From assembly GCA_900548485.1 (NCBI GenBank), contig URKL01000013.1, forward strand, positions 1 through 14,900: a stretch of 14,900 nucleotides of DNA. Direction: 5' to 3'. The stretch comes from an uncultured Succinatimonas sp. (GTDB taxonomy: Bacteria; Pseudomonadota; Gammaproteobacteria; Enterobacterales; Succinivibrionaceae). A program made the position numbers and the translations under genes. The notes under the pieces are model-generated. The model did not search any database. It worked only from the letters and a program-made list of their open reading frames with translations, and had not been told where the DNA came from. Of the stretch, positions 6,505 through 14,900 are shown in pieces. Position 1 is the stretch's first letter. Each line of letters starts with the position of its first letter.

Positions 6505-7255
6505 TCTTATTGTCTCCTGAATTCTCTACTTTACCAACGGCAAAACCTACGTCATAACGTAAATCCACATAGGCTACATCATTAAGATCTAAACCTGTAT
6601 GGGTAAAAGCCTTTAAAAAGCGTTTTAATCTTACAACAGATGTATTTCGACCTCGACCTAAAATTAAACGAGTTTTAGTTTTATTATTAAGTGTAAGTAT
6701 GTAACTGTGAACCTTATCTAAATATAAAGCATACATTTGATAAGGACTTCCCTGCATAAGATGTATAAATAATACCGCATTGTCGTAGACCTCTTTAGCC
6801 AGATTATCGCGCTCAGCTCCTAATCTAACTAATGGGGCACTAAAAGTATTATCCTTAGGATAAAAAACAGATGCGGTTTTAGCATCATAAAAGCCTTTTT
6901 CATTCCAATATGCCGCAGGTACGTGTTCAACTAAAGAAATAACTAAAGTATCAGGCATTTTTTTCTTGATCGCAACCTGTGCCACCCAGGGTTCAGACAT
7001 TAAAGTCTTTTGCAAAAGGCTAAGATCTAAAGTGGCAATATTCTCTCCGGCGCAAACTCTACCTGTAAGATCTGCTATTTGCTTACGTGTTAATTGCTGT
7101 AAAGCTCCATCAATCTGCACTGCTCTCACAGGCAACATATCATCTTCAGAGAGTAATTGTTGCAATAACAAATCCCCTTTGATGACCGAAACAATCAATA
7201 CTAGGGCAAACAGCAATCCTCCGATAAAATAACCACGAGAGATCTTTCTTACCAC
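6479..7255 (-). CDS. ftsQ: Cell division protein FtsQ
   Basis: Bitopic inner-membrane protein linking early and late divisome proteins, binding FtsB/FtsL. It has 258 residues (E. coli 276): a short basic cytoplasmic head, one membrane segment (about residues 9-27, YFIGGLLFALVLIVSVIKG), then a periplasmic POTRA domain starting near VRAVQIDGALQQLTRKQI. Characteristic pieces are EPWVAQVAIKKKMPDTL, LVEHVPAAYWNE, LILGRG and the C-terminal VAYVDLRYDVGFAVG. The GTG start at 7255 has a good AAGGTG site and lies 9 bases after the murC stop. In E. coli, ddlB sits between murC and ftsQ; here there is no room for it. Confidence 0.94.
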   Translation of the reverse strand: MVRKISRGYFIGGLLFALVLIVSVIKGDLLLQQLLSEDDMLPVRAVQIDGALQQLTRKQIADLTGRVCAGENIATLDLSLLQKTLMSEPWVAQVAIKKKMPDTLVISLVEHVPAAYWNEKGFYDAKTASVFYPKDNTFSAPLVRLGAERDNLAKEVYDNAVLFIHLMQGSPYQMYALYLDKVHSYILTLNNKTKTRLILGRGRNTSVVRLKRFLKAFTHTGLDLNDVAYVDLRYDVGFAVGKVENSGDNKNGAVSKKQ

Positions 7256-7264
7256 ACAAGCACC

Positions 7265-8698
7265 TTATAAAGCAGACCACATCTTACTTAAATTACGTGC
7301 AACTTGAACTACGTTGCCAGCGCCTTGAGTTAAGAGCAAAGCATCATCAGGCAAAATACTCTCCAAAATTGCCGGAACCTCAGCTACACTTTGTGCAAAA
7401 TGAGGCTCAATCTTGCCTTTTGCACGAATAGAACGACATAAATGACGTCCATCAGCGCCTACAATTGGATCTTCACCTGCAGGATAGACCTCAACTAATA
7501 CAAGCTCATCAACTTCTTGCAATACTCTAACAAAATCTTCGTATAAATCGCGGGTACGAGTATACCTATGCGGTTGAAAAACCATGCACAGTTTTTTTCC
7601 TGGATAAGCTTGTCTTGCTGCTTTAATGGTAGCTAAAACTTCGGTCGGATGATGGCCATAATCATCCACTAAGGAAATTTTATGCCCATTAGGTAAGCAG
7701 AATTCACCATAATTTTGGAAGCGTCTTCCTACACCTGAGAAAGATTTCAATGCCTCTACAATTGTATTCTCATCAATGCCTTCTTCTAAGGCAACTGCAA
7801 TTGCGGCAGCAGCATTTTTAGCCATATGTAAACCAGGGATCGGCAATTCAACCCGAATAGGTGAACCATTACGCCTACAAACCATGAAGCTACTCTTAGG
7901 GCCTAACTCTTTGAAATCAGTAACTCTAAAATCTGCATCCTCACTTTCACCATAGGTTATAATCGTCCTGCCAATTCTTGGCAAAATTTCCCTAACATGA
8001 GGATCGTCAATACAGCAAACTGCCACGCCATAAAAAGGCAAATTATGTAAAAACTCCACAAAGGTATCTAACAAACGACTAAAATCACCACCATAAGTAT
8101 CTAAATGATCAGCCTCAATATTAGTAACCACAGTCATCATTGGCTGTAAGTGTAAAAATGAAGCATCAGATTCATCAGCCTCAGCGATAAGGTAACGACC
8201 TGTACCTAAACGAGCATTAGTGCCTGCTGAATTTAAAAGGCCCCCGATTACAAAAGTAGGATCAAGTTTAGCTTGTGCAAAAATTGAAGAAATTAAACTT
8301 GTAGTGGTAGTCTTGCCATGGGTACCACTTACAGCAATACCATAACGATAGCGCATTAACTCGCCTAACATCTCAGCTCGACGGACTACCGGAATATGCT
8401 TTTTAAAAGCCTCTTCAATCTCAGGATTACCTTTGTGAATAGCTGATGACACTACGACTACACTAGCTCCACAAACATTCTCTTTAGTGTGTCCAATAAA
8501 AACTTTAATGCCTAAGCTTTCTAAACGCTCTGTAACTTTAGAGGCAGCTATATCTGAACCTGTAACGGTATAGCCTTCATTACGCAAGACTTCAGCAATA
8601 CCACACATACCAGCCCCACCAATACCGACAAAGTGAATGCATTTAACCTTATGCATTACCGGGACTTGTAAATTTTGCTTACTCTTATCGTCAGTCAT
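7265..8698 (-). CDS. murC: UDP-N-acetylmuramate--L-alanine ligase MurC
   Basis: Cytoplasmic ATP-dependent ligase adding L-alanine to UDP-MurNAc, the first amino acid of the stem peptide. It has 477 residues (E. coli 491). The N-terminal UDP-binding domain carries [17 protein letters not shown] (22-38), the central domain the P-loop GTHGKTTTT (125-133) followed by [14 protein letters not shown] and NIEADH, and the C-terminal domain [10 protein letters not shown] and FQPHRYTRT. Compared with E. coli it is shortened at the C-terminus, ending soon after LLTQGAGNV and VARNLSKMW. The ATG at 8698 is preceded by AAAAGG, which overlaps the murG stop region; the gap to murG is 10 bases, so translation is probably coupled. 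Confidence 0.97.
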   Translation of the reverse strand: MTDDKSKQNLQVPVMHKVKCIHFVGIGGAGMCGIAEVLRNEGYTVTGSDIAASKVTERLESLGIKVFIGHTKENVCGASVVVVSSAIHKGNPEIEEAFKKHIPVVRRAEMLGELMRYRYGIAVSGTHGKTTTTSLISSIFAQAKLDPTFVIGGLLNSAGTNARLGTGRYLIAEADESDASFLHLQPMMTVVTNIEADHLDTYGGDFSRLLDTFVEFLHNLPFYGVAVCCIDDPHVREILPRIGRTIITYGESEDADFRVTDFKELGPKSSFMVCRRNGSPIRVELPIPGLHMAKNAAAAIAVALEEGIDENTIVEALKSFSGVGRRFQNYGEFCLPNGHKISLVDDYGHHPTEVLATIKAARQAYPGKKLCMVFQPHRYTRTRDLYEDFVRVLQEVDELVLVEVYPAGEDPIVGADGRHLCRSIRAKGKIEPHFAQSVAEVPAILESILPDDALLLTQGAGNVVQVARNLSKMWSAL

Positions 8699-8708
8699 AA
8701 AATACCTT

Positions 8709-9779
8709 TTATTTACTTACTTTAATAATAATGTCACAGGCCTTAGAAGCAGCATCTAAAACGGCATTAGCGTAAGCATTTGCTGACATTGATGCTAATT
8801 TTTGACGGTCGTTATTTAAACTATCAATAATCTCAGATAATTTTTCAATATTTAAACTATATTGCGGACAAACTAAAGCAGCCTGACACTTTTCCATAAA
8901 TTTAGCATTTTTAGTTTGATGATCATCTACAGCTGAAGGAAGCGGCACAAAAATTGCTGGAATACCTGAGGCTGCAGTCTCAGCTACGGTTAAAGCTCCT
9001 GCTCTACAGATAATTAAATCATTTTGTGCATATAAGTTTTGCATATCAGTGATAAATTCACTTACTGTATATTTAAAACTTGCCTGAGCATAAGCTTCTT
9101 TTACTGTAGCTTCATGACCTTTGCCACATTGATGGGTAACCTTTATATGAGCATTTTTACATTGCTTTAAAGCTTGAGGAACTAATTCATTTAAAGCTTG
9201 TGCTCCTAAAGAACCACCAACAATCGCTATATTTAAATCCTCATGAATAAAATCTCGCTTATGATTATGTAAAGCAACAATATCCTCACGTACAGGATTT
9301 CCTACAAGCTTAACCTTATTTCCACTAAAAGCTCCTGGAAAGCCTAACATAACCACTTTAGAGATTTTAAATAACAAACGATTTGTTAAGCCTGCAGCAG
9401 CATTTTGTTCATGTAAAACAACAGGTATTCTTTTTAGAAAAGCTGCGACTCCACCAGGTCCTGAGGCATAACCTCCCATCCCTAAAACCACATCTGGTTT
9501 AAATTTATTTATAACCTTTAAAGCCTCTAAGATTGCCTTAAATATCATAAAAGGGGCACGTAATTTTGCCATAAGACCATTGCGTCTTATGCCTTTAACT
9601 TCAATAAATTCTAAAGGAAAGCCATACTTAGGAACTAGTTGTTCCTCCATTCGACCTCGCGTACCTAACCATAGGATTTCATGTCCATCTTTACGTAGTT
9701 TATCTGCAATAGCTAAGGCTGGGAAAACATGGCCTCCGGTACCACCGGCCATAATCATTATTCTTTTTTTATTGTTCAT
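8709..9779 (-). CDS. murG: Lipid II synthase MurG (UDP-GlcNAc transferase)
   Basis: Peripheral inner-membrane GT28 glycosyltransferase that adds GlcNAc to lipid I to form lipid II. Taking the ATG at 9779 gives 356 residues, against 355 in E. coli, beginning [17 protein letters not shown] with the glycine-rich loop GGTGGH at 12-17. Further motifs are [34 protein letters not shown], the second glycine loop [10 protein letters not shown] and the donor-site block [15 protein letters not shown]. An in-frame ATG at 9815 would add 12 residues with no family counterpart. The preferred start overlaps the ftsW end by 11 bases and lacks a clear Shine-Dalgarno, so translation probably depends on coupling to ftsW. 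Confidence 0.95.
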   Translation of the reverse strand: MNNKKRIMIMAGGTGGHVFPALAIADKLRKDGHEILWLGTRGRMEEQLVPKYGFPLEFIEVKGIRRNGLMAKLRAPFMIFKAILEALKVINKFKPDVVLGMGGYASGPGGVAAFLKRIPVVLHEQNAAAGLTNRLLFKISKVVMLGFPGAFSGNKVKLVGNPVREDIVALHNHKRDFIHEDLNIAIVGGSLGAQALNELVPQALKQCKNAHIKVTHQCGKGHEATVKEAYAQASFKYTVSEFITDMQNLYAQNDLIICRAGALTVAETAASGIPAIFVPLPSAVDDHQTKNAKFMEKCQAALVCPQYSLNIEKLSEIIDSLNNDRQKLASMSANAYANAVLDAASKACDIIIKVSK

Positions 9780-10905
9780 TTTTTGAAAAACCAAATTGAC
9801 GATTACGCCATTCATAATCTATGCGCAACAAAATAGCACAGGCACACATACTGACAATCATTGCAGAACCGCCATAACTTATAAGAGGCAAAGTCAAACC
9901 TTTAGTCGGGAATGCTCCTGAAGCAACACCAATATTGATTACAGTCTGAATAAAAAACCAGATACCTATGCCATAGGCGACATAACCTTGAAATAAAGCA
10001 TTATGTCTTAAGATAGAAAAAGCTAATTTTAGTGCCTTAAAAACAATTACCATCTCTAAGAATAAAACTACGCATACTCCTATAAAACCAAATTCTTCAC
10101 CTAAAATAGCCATAACAAAATCATTATGAGCTTCAGGCAAATAGCCTAGTTTTTGAATTGAATTACCAAGCCCTTGTCCAAAGATTCCTCCTCGTCCAAA
10201 AGCCATAAGTGATTGCGTAAGTTGATATCCTGATCCAAATTGATCTGCCCAAGGATCTAAAAAAGAGGTTACACGTAATAGGCGATAAGGCTGGGCTATT
10301 ACTACTAAATAGGCCGCCAACATTCCAACCAATAAGACGAAAACGTATTTTATAAATCCAGCTCCTGCTACCCATAATATGGCAAAGGTTATAGAAGCTA
10401 CAACCATAGTTGAACCAAAGTCAGGCTGAGCTAAAAGCAATCCTGCCATAATACCGATAAAGACTAACGGTTTTAAAAAGCCTAAAAGGGTATTACTTAC
10501 AGCATCAATTTTTCGAGTCGTATAGCTAGAAAAATATAAGATCCAGCAAATCTTCAAAACTTCTGCAGGTTGTAAATTAAAAAAACCTAAGTTAATCCAT
10601 CGCTTAGCTTCATTGATTTCTCGACCTACAATCAAAACTAAAATCAATAAAGTTAAGGAGATCATCATGCCCACTAAAGAAAACTTATTTAAAGTTTTTG
10701 TAGGTATCATTACCGTGATTACCGCACAGAATAAAGCCATCACAATGGTCATGAGATGTTTTTTCATCTGATAGAGCTCGTCGCCATAACGCATAAACGA
10801 CTCCATGATTGAGGCAGAACTTATCATTACCACCCCAATACATAAAAGCACTACCATATCCAAAAGTAGCCAGCGGTCGTATCCTACGGATCTTGAAGAC
10901 GCCAT
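9769..10905 (-). CDS. ftsW: Septal peptidoglycan glycosyltransferase FtsW
   Basis: SEDS-family polytopic membrane protein that polymerises lipid II at the septum together with FtsI. It has 378 residues (E. coli 414; the difference is mainly a shorter cytoplasmic N-terminus). The first membrane segment starts directly after YDRW, and roughly ten hydrophobic segments are visible. Diagnostic blocks are INLGFFNLQPAEVLKI, LLLAQPDFGSTMV, GSGYQLTQSLMAFGRGG, YLPEAHNDFV (the Asp matches the catalytic loop residue) and TKGLTLPLISYGGSA. It is FtsW rather than RodA by its place between murD and murG. The ATG at 10905 is 15 bases after murD; upstream only AAGA resembles a ribosome site. Confidence 0.95.
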   Translation of the reverse strand: MASSRSVGYDRWLLLDMVVLLCIGVVMISSASIMESFMRYGDELYQMKKHLMTIVMALFCAVITVMIPTKTLNKFSLVGMMISLTLLILVLIVGREINEAKRWINLGFFNLQPAEVLKICWILYFSSYTTRKIDAVSNTLLGFLKPLVFIGIMAGLLLAQPDFGSTMVVASITFAILWVAGAGFIKYVFVLLVGMLAAYLVVIAQPYRLLRVTSFLDPWADQFGSGYQLTQSLMAFGRGGIFGQGLGNSIQKLGYLPEAHNDFVMAILGEEFGFIGVCVVLFLEMVIVFKALKLAFSILRHNALFQGYVAYGIGIWFFIQTVINIGVASGAFPTKGLTLPLISYGGSAMIVSMCACAILLRIDYEWRNRQFGFSKNEQ

Positions 10906-10920
10906 CTAGATCTTAGATTC

Positions 10921-12249
10921 CTAATCATCCTGAAGACGAGTTACCATATTGACAAAGATATGACCACGATCTTCAAATCCTTTAAATTGATCAAAGGATG
11001 CACAAGCTGGTGATAATAAAATTGCCTGGCCACTCTTAACAATAGCTTTAGCATCACGCAGAGCCTGACGCATATTTACCACACTGTGGCAATGCTCTGG
11101 GCTGAGATCTAAAATCTTTTTAGCATCTTTTCCAAAACAGAAAACATCACAGACCTCATGTCCTATATAGCGTTTAAGTGGAGTAAAATCCTGCCCCTTA
11201 CCTAAACCTCCTGCTAAAAGGATAATGCCATTTTTATGTAAATCCTTAAGGCCCATAATTGCAGCTTCTGTTGAAGCCACATTAGTAGCCTTAGAATCAT
11301 TATAATAGTTAACCCCATCGAGCTTACGCACAAGTTGACAGCGATGAGGCAGTCCACTAAAGGTCTTTAAAGCCATAACCTGAGCTTGACGTGAAATACC
11401 AGCAGCATCGGCTAGTGCCATTGCAGCTAAAGCATTTAACTGATTGTGTACTCCGTAAATACGCATCTCAGACGTATTGATAATGCGCTCTCCATTTACA
11501 GTTAAAAAAGTTCCTTCTTCACAAACCTCACGGCCATAAGACTGATTATCAAGACCAAAACTTACAGCCCCTGCATCTTCACCATCAAAGGTAGCACTAT
11601 CATCTCGATTAGTAACCTTTACCTCACAATGATGATAAATTTCCTTCTTGGCCTTGGTATATTCTGTAATAGAGCCGTGATAGCGGTCTAAATGATCCTC
11701 AGATATATTTAAAATCACACCCGCTTTTAAGTGTAAATTACGTGTAGTTTCAAGCTCGAAACTTGACAGTTCTAACACATATAATTCCACTTCATTAGAT
11801 AGAATATTAAAAACCGGAGTACCGATATTTGCACCAATAGCTACTTGCAAGCCTGCCTTATCGGCCATATAACCTACTAATGTAGTTACTGTAGACTTAC
11901 CATTTGAGCCTGTAATACCAATGATTGGCGCTTTGGCTTCATAGGCAAAAAGTTCTATATCACCTACAACTTGTGCACCGCTCTTTTGAGCTTCAACAAC
12001 CTCTGGCATATTTATACTCAAACCAGGGCTTAAAACTAAAATATCGTAACTTTTTAACTCTTCAGCATTGATAGGTCCTAAATGAAAATCAATACCAACA
12101 GGTAACTCTTCAATATGCGGAGGGTTTTCACGAGTATCAAAAACCGACAATTTGATTAAATCGTGCTTCAAGAGATAATTTATACATGCGATATTAGAAA
12201 TACCTAAACCAATTACCGCAATTTTTTTACCATTTAATGCAGGGTTCAT
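10921..12249 (-). CDS. murD: UDP-MurNAc-L-alanine--D-glutamate ligase MurD
   Basis: Cytoplasmic Mur ligase adding D-glutamate as the second stem residue. Its 442 residues match the family (E. coli 438). The N-terminal Rossmann part begins KKIAVIGLGISNIACINYL and includes LVLSPGLS. The ATP P-loop is GITGSNGKST (111-120), followed by NISEDHLDRY. The C-terminal domain shows YYNDSKATNVAST, LAGGLGKGQDF and LLSPACASFDQFKGFEDRG. The ATG at 12249 has a clear AAGGATAA ribosome site and lies 15 bases after mraY. Nothing unusual is seen. Confidence 0.97.
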   Translation of the reverse strand: MNPALNGKKIAVIGLGISNIACINYLLKHDLIKLSVFDTRENPPHIEELPVGIDFHLGPINAEELKSYDILVLSPGLSINMPEVVEAQKSGAQVVGDIELFAYEAKAPIIGITGSNGKSTVTTLVGYMADKAGLQVAIGANIGTPVFNILSNEVELYVLELSSFELETTRNLHLKAGVILNISEDHLDRYHGSITEYTKAKKEIYHHCEVKVTNRDDSATFDGEDAGAVSFGLDNQSYGREVCEEGTFLTVNGERIINTSEMRIYGVHNQLNALAAMALADAAGISRQAQVMALKTFSGLPHRCQLVRKLDGVNYYNDSKATNVASTEAAIMGLKDLHKNGIILLAGGLGKGQDFTPLKRYIGHEVCDVFCFGKDAKKILDLSPEHCHSVVNMRQALRDAKAIVKSGQAILLSPACASFDQFKGFEDRGHIFVNMVTRLQDD

Positions 12250-12264
12250 AAAATTATCCTTATA

Positions 12265-13347
12265 TTAACGTAACTTAAGGGTAATGAGACCAATCAAAAC
12301 TAAGACTAAGGTAATGATCCAAAAACGGGCCATTACTCGAGGCTCAGGCCAACCACCTTTCTCAAAATGATGATGTATCGGAGCCATTCTAAAAATACGT
12401 CGTCCCCTAAGTTTATATGAACCTACTTGCAATATAACACTTAGAGTTTCAATTACAAAAATGCCGCCCATAATAAAGAGCAAAATTTCCTGACGAATTA
12501 AAATAGCAATAATTCCTAAAGCTGCACCTAAAGCTAAAGAACCAACATCTCCCATAAATACTTCTGCAGGGTATGAATTAAACCATAAAAAACCCAAGCC
12601 TGCGCCCACAATAGCTGTACAAGCCATAGTCAACTCAGCAGCTTTTGGAACATAAGGAATATATAAATATGAGGCAAAGTTAGCATTAGAAGTAGCCCAG
12701 GCGACAATACCTAAACCTGCGGCAACAGTAATCGTGGTAATAATAGCTAAGCCATCTAAACCATCTGTCAGATTAACCGCATTCGACGAACCGGTTAAAA
12801 CAAAATAAGCCAAAGGAATAATTAAAAAGCCAATATCCGGCATGACATTCTTAAAAAATGGTACAACAAAGGTTGTTTCCGCTGAACTTGAAGCCGTGCC
12901 GTAGATACAACACCCTAAGGTCAAAGCAGCGGCTGATTGCCAGAAATATTTATACTTAGCACGTAAACCATGAGGATCATGGCGCACTACCTTTAAATAA
13001 TCATCAGCAAAACCAATAGTTGCATATGCCAATAAGGTGGCAATGGTATACCAAGTATAAACATTATCTAAACGACACCACAGTAACATGGTCACCACAA
13101 TTGAACCTATAATCAAGATACCTCCCATAGTCGGAGTACCTTGTTTCTTTAAATGAGATTGAGGACCATCGTCGCGTACAACTTGTCCAAAATGCAGAAC
13201 CTGTAAAGATCTAATACTTAAAGGTCCAAAACATAAGGCAATAATCAATGCTGTAAATAATGCCATTACAGCTCTAAAAGTCAGGTAACTAAAAACGCGC
13301 AAAGCATCTATATAATTACTAAGCCACTCTGACAGAAAAACAATCAT
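12265..13347 (-). CDS. mraY: Phospho-MurNAc-pentapeptide transferase MraY
   Basis: Inner-membrane enzyme transferring phospho-MurNAc-pentapeptide to undecaprenyl phosphate, making lipid I. Its 360 residues equal the E. coli length. Visible family motifs are [26 protein letters not shown] with catalytic Asp115 and Asp116, [30 protein letters not shown] with catalytic Asp267, and [11 protein letters not shown] with the triple His at 325-327. About ten hydrophobic segments are visible. The ATG overlaps the murF stop in an ATGA arrangement (4 bases), and GGAGAG lies at a proper distance upstream, both pointing to coupled translation. Confidence 0.97.
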   Translation of the reverse strand: MIVFLSEWLSNYIDALRVFSYLTFRAVMALFTALIIALCFGPLSIRSLQVLHFGQVVRDDGPQSHLKKQGTPTMGGILIIGSIVVTMLLWCRLDNVYTWYTIATLLAYATIGFADDYLKVVRHDPHGLRAKYKYFWQSAAALTLGCCIYGTASSSAETTFVVPFFKNVMPDIGFLIIPLAYFVLTGSSNAVNLTDGLDGLAIITTITVAAGLGIVAWATSNANFASYLYIPYVPKAAELTMACTAIVGAGLGFLWFNSYPAEVFMGDVGSLALGAALGIIAILIRQEILLFIMGGIFVIETLSVILQVGSYKLRGRRIFRMAPIHHHFEKGGWPEPRVMARFWIITLVLVLIGLITLKLR

Positions 13348-14708
13348 TTTCGCTCTCCATGTGCGATTATCTCTTCACTTATAGTTTGCATATGCATTGC
13401 ATGTGAGCCCTTTACTAAGAAGCTACAATAAGTGTTGTTCATTAAATTAAGCGCATATTTTACGAGATCTTCATGACAATTAAAATGCTTAGCCTTATTT
13501 CCACAAGCATTCACACTAAATGCACTTAACGTCCCTACGCATAACATTTCATCAACATGATTATAGGCAAATTCACCGACCTGACGATGAAATTCTCTCT
13601 CTTGTACACCAAGCTCTCCCATATCACCAAAAATGAATACGCGATGCCCCTTGCATAAGGATAAAGTATTTAAAGCAGCAAGTACTGCATTAAAACTTGC
13701 ATTATAAGCATCATCAATTAAAGTAAAATTACCATAGTCTTTAAGTGATAATCTGCCCTTAAGATTTTTAGATTGATTTAATCCTTGACGGATCTCCTCT
13801 AAGCTTGCTCCAGCACACAAAGCTAAGCTTGCGGCAGCAGCTGCATTTAGAGCATTGTGTTCACCTATGACCGGCAGTTCAATTTGCAAAATTTGTCCTT
13901 GAATTAACAAATCAAAATTAAGCTTATCAATTGATACTTTTAGATTTTCAAGTCTTACATCTGCCTCTTTAGCGAAACCGAAAGATAATAATCTGCCATC
14001 AGCTTTTTCTCGTAGATAATCCTGACACCAACGCTTATACCAAGGGCTATCAGCACACACAATGCCTATACCTTGACGCGCATAAACATTATCTAAGATT
14101 TCGCTCTTACCTTTATAAATACCCTCAGTTGTAATAAAACCTTCTAAATGAGCAATCCCCACATTATTGATTAAAGCAACCTTTGACTCTACAAACTCTG
14201 AAGTTCTAGCTATATCTAAAGGATGACTAGCGCCCTGTTCAATCACGGCAAAATCAGTATCTCTTTGAAGACGTAATAAAGTTAAAGGAACACCTACATC
14301 ATTATTAAAATTGCCATTTGTAGCAATAGTCTTGCCTTTAAAAGAAAGAATACTGTTGGTATATTCTTTAACCGTAGTCTTACCACAAGAACCAGTAAGG
14401 GCCACCACAAAAGCTTTACTTTTGCGTCTTACACATAAACCACATAAACCTAAAAAACGTAAAGTATCTTTACAGATAATCTTTGGAACACTTAAAGGTC
14501 TATCTGAGCTTAATGCCACAGCAACAGCACCATTATCTATAGCTTTATCTATAAAATCATGCCCATCAAAATTTTCTCCTTTAAGGGCAATAAATAAAGC
14601 TCCTGCACAATCGCGGGAATCTGTAGAAACCTTAGATATATTTAAATCTTGTCCCTTTAAAGTTGCTAGAGCTAAAGTAGCTACCTCACTTAATTTAAAA
14701 TCAATCAC
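13344..14708 (-). CDS. murF: UDP-MurNAc-tripeptide--D-alanyl-D-alanine ligase MurF
   Basis: Cytoplasmic ligase adding the D-Ala-D-Ala dipeptide to complete the pentapeptide precursor. With a GTG start at 14708 it has 454 residues (E. coli 452). The GTG is preferred over an in-frame TTG at 14714 because TAGGAG directly abuts the TTG (no spacing) but lies 6 bases from the GTG, and [14 protein letters not shown] then aligns with the E. coli MISVTLSQLTDIL start. Domains: N-terminal substrate part ([20 protein letters not shown]), P-loop [12 protein letters not shown] (104-115; Cys where Ser or Asn is usual), [39 protein letters not shown] and FGDMGELG. It overlaps murE by 8 bases and mraY by 4. 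Its D-Ala-D-Ala supplier (Ddl) is not encoded in this window. Confidence 0.95.
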   Translation of the reverse strand: MIDFKLSEVATLALATLKGQDLNISKVSTDSRDCAGALFIALKGENFDGHDFIDKAIDNGAVAVALSSDRPLSVPKIICKDTLRFLGLCGLCVRRKSKAFVVALTGSCGKTTVKEYTNSILSFKGKTIATNGNFNNDVGVPLTLLRLQRDTDFAVIEQGASHPLDIARTSEFVESKVALINNVGIAHLEGFITTEGIYKGKSEILDNVYARQGIGIVCADSPWYKRWCQDYLREKADGRLLSFGFAKEADVRLENLKVSIDKLNFDLLIQGQILQIELPVIGEHNALNAAAAASLALCAGASLEEIRQGLNQSKNLKGRLSLKDYGNFTLIDDAYNASFNAVLAALNTLSLCKGHRVFIFGDMGELGVQEREFHRQVGEFAYNHVDEMLCVGTLSAFSVNACGNKAKHFNCHEDLVKYALNLMNNTYCSFLVKGSHAMHMQTISEEIIAHGERK

Positions 14709-14900
14709 AATCAACTCCTACAAGTGAGGCGGCAAGTTTTCTATCTGAATAAGAAATCACCTTATCTTTGAAAATTTGATAATCTTCATGCCCCTTACCA
14801 GCAATTACAATGCAATCATCAGCATTTGCATGAGTAAAAGCATATTTAATAGCCTCGGTTCTATCTACAAGGCGCATATAATTATGAGCTTGTTGTACCC
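14701..14900 (-). CDS. murE: UDP-MurNAc-tripeptide synthetase MurE, C-terminal fragment
   Basis: The last 65 codons and stop of a gene that begins outside the window. MurE adds the third stem residue (meso-diaminopimelate in Gram-negative bacteria). The fragment contains RTEAIKYAF, then IVIAGKGHEDYQIFKDK and YSDRKLAASLVG, matching the E. coli C-terminus (VLVAGKGHEDYQIVGNQ, YSDRVTVARLLG). Its TGA at 14701-14703 lies inside the murF start region, giving an 8-base overlap. The DNPR-type motif that specifies the amino acid lies outside the window. Confidence 0.93.
   Translation of the reverse strand, partial: VQQAHNYMRLVDRTEAIKYAFTHANADDCIVIAGKGHEDYQIFKDKVISYSDRKLAASLVGVDCD

Noticed and set aside
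9780..9815. Upstream ATG for murG adding 12 residues
   Set aside because: The shorter start gives the family length and puts GGTGGH at the expected distance; neither start has a strong ribosome site.
14709..14714. TTG start for murF
   Set aside because: The Shine-Dalgarno abuts the TTG with no spacing but is 6 bases from the GTG at 14708, which also aligns better with E. coli MurF.
14311..14727. Plus-strand open frame of 138 codons opposite murF
   Set aside because: Antisense shadow of the conserved MurF N-terminal half; no family signature.

Overview
This AT-rich window is a division and cell wall (dcw) cluster, with every gene on the minus strand. Read in the direction of transcription (right to left) the order is murE (3' end only), murF, mraY, murD, ftsW, murG, murC, ftsQ, ftsA, ftsZ, a second complete ftsZ, lpxC, ampD, acnB (5' end only). 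The gene set (lpxC, AmpD, E. coli-like MurC/MurG/FtsQ, B-type aconitase) points to a Gram-negative gammaproteobacterium. An AT-rich host-associated lineage such as Succinivibrionaceae is my guess, not a demonstrated assignment.

Right part (about 5122-14900): an almost gapless operon. Spacers are 15 bases or less, and several genes overlap. It makes the UDP-MurNAc-pentapeptide (MurE, MurF, MurC, MurD), lipid I and lipid II (MraY, MurG), the septal glycosyltransferase FtsW, and the divisome proteins FtsQ and FtsA. No ddl lies between murC and ftsQ, where enteric bacteria carry one.

Middle (1807-5032): the distinctive part. Two tandem ftsZ genes encode proteins that align without a gap for about 330 residues (about 66% identical by my count over residues 31-330). 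Both keep the GTP-binding and T7-loop residues and a C-terminal partner-binding peptide. They differ in the linker. The first has a Q/M/P/N-rich linker of about 115 residues. The second has about 235 residues that are roughly one third Gln+Asn, with many regularly spaced Tyr, resembling prion-like low-complexity domains. An intrinsic terminator followed at once by a near-consensus sigma70 promoter separates the genes, so the second ftsZ appears to be transcribed on its own. FtsA also departs from its family in the second phosphate-binding motif.

Left part (1-1793): a hairpin-terminator region, then lpxC (lipid A synthesis), ampD (muropeptide recycling) and the start of acnB. secM/secA, which follow lpxC in enterics, are absent here. 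No mobile element, CRISPR array or RNA gene was seen, and no stretch over 300 bases lacks a gene.
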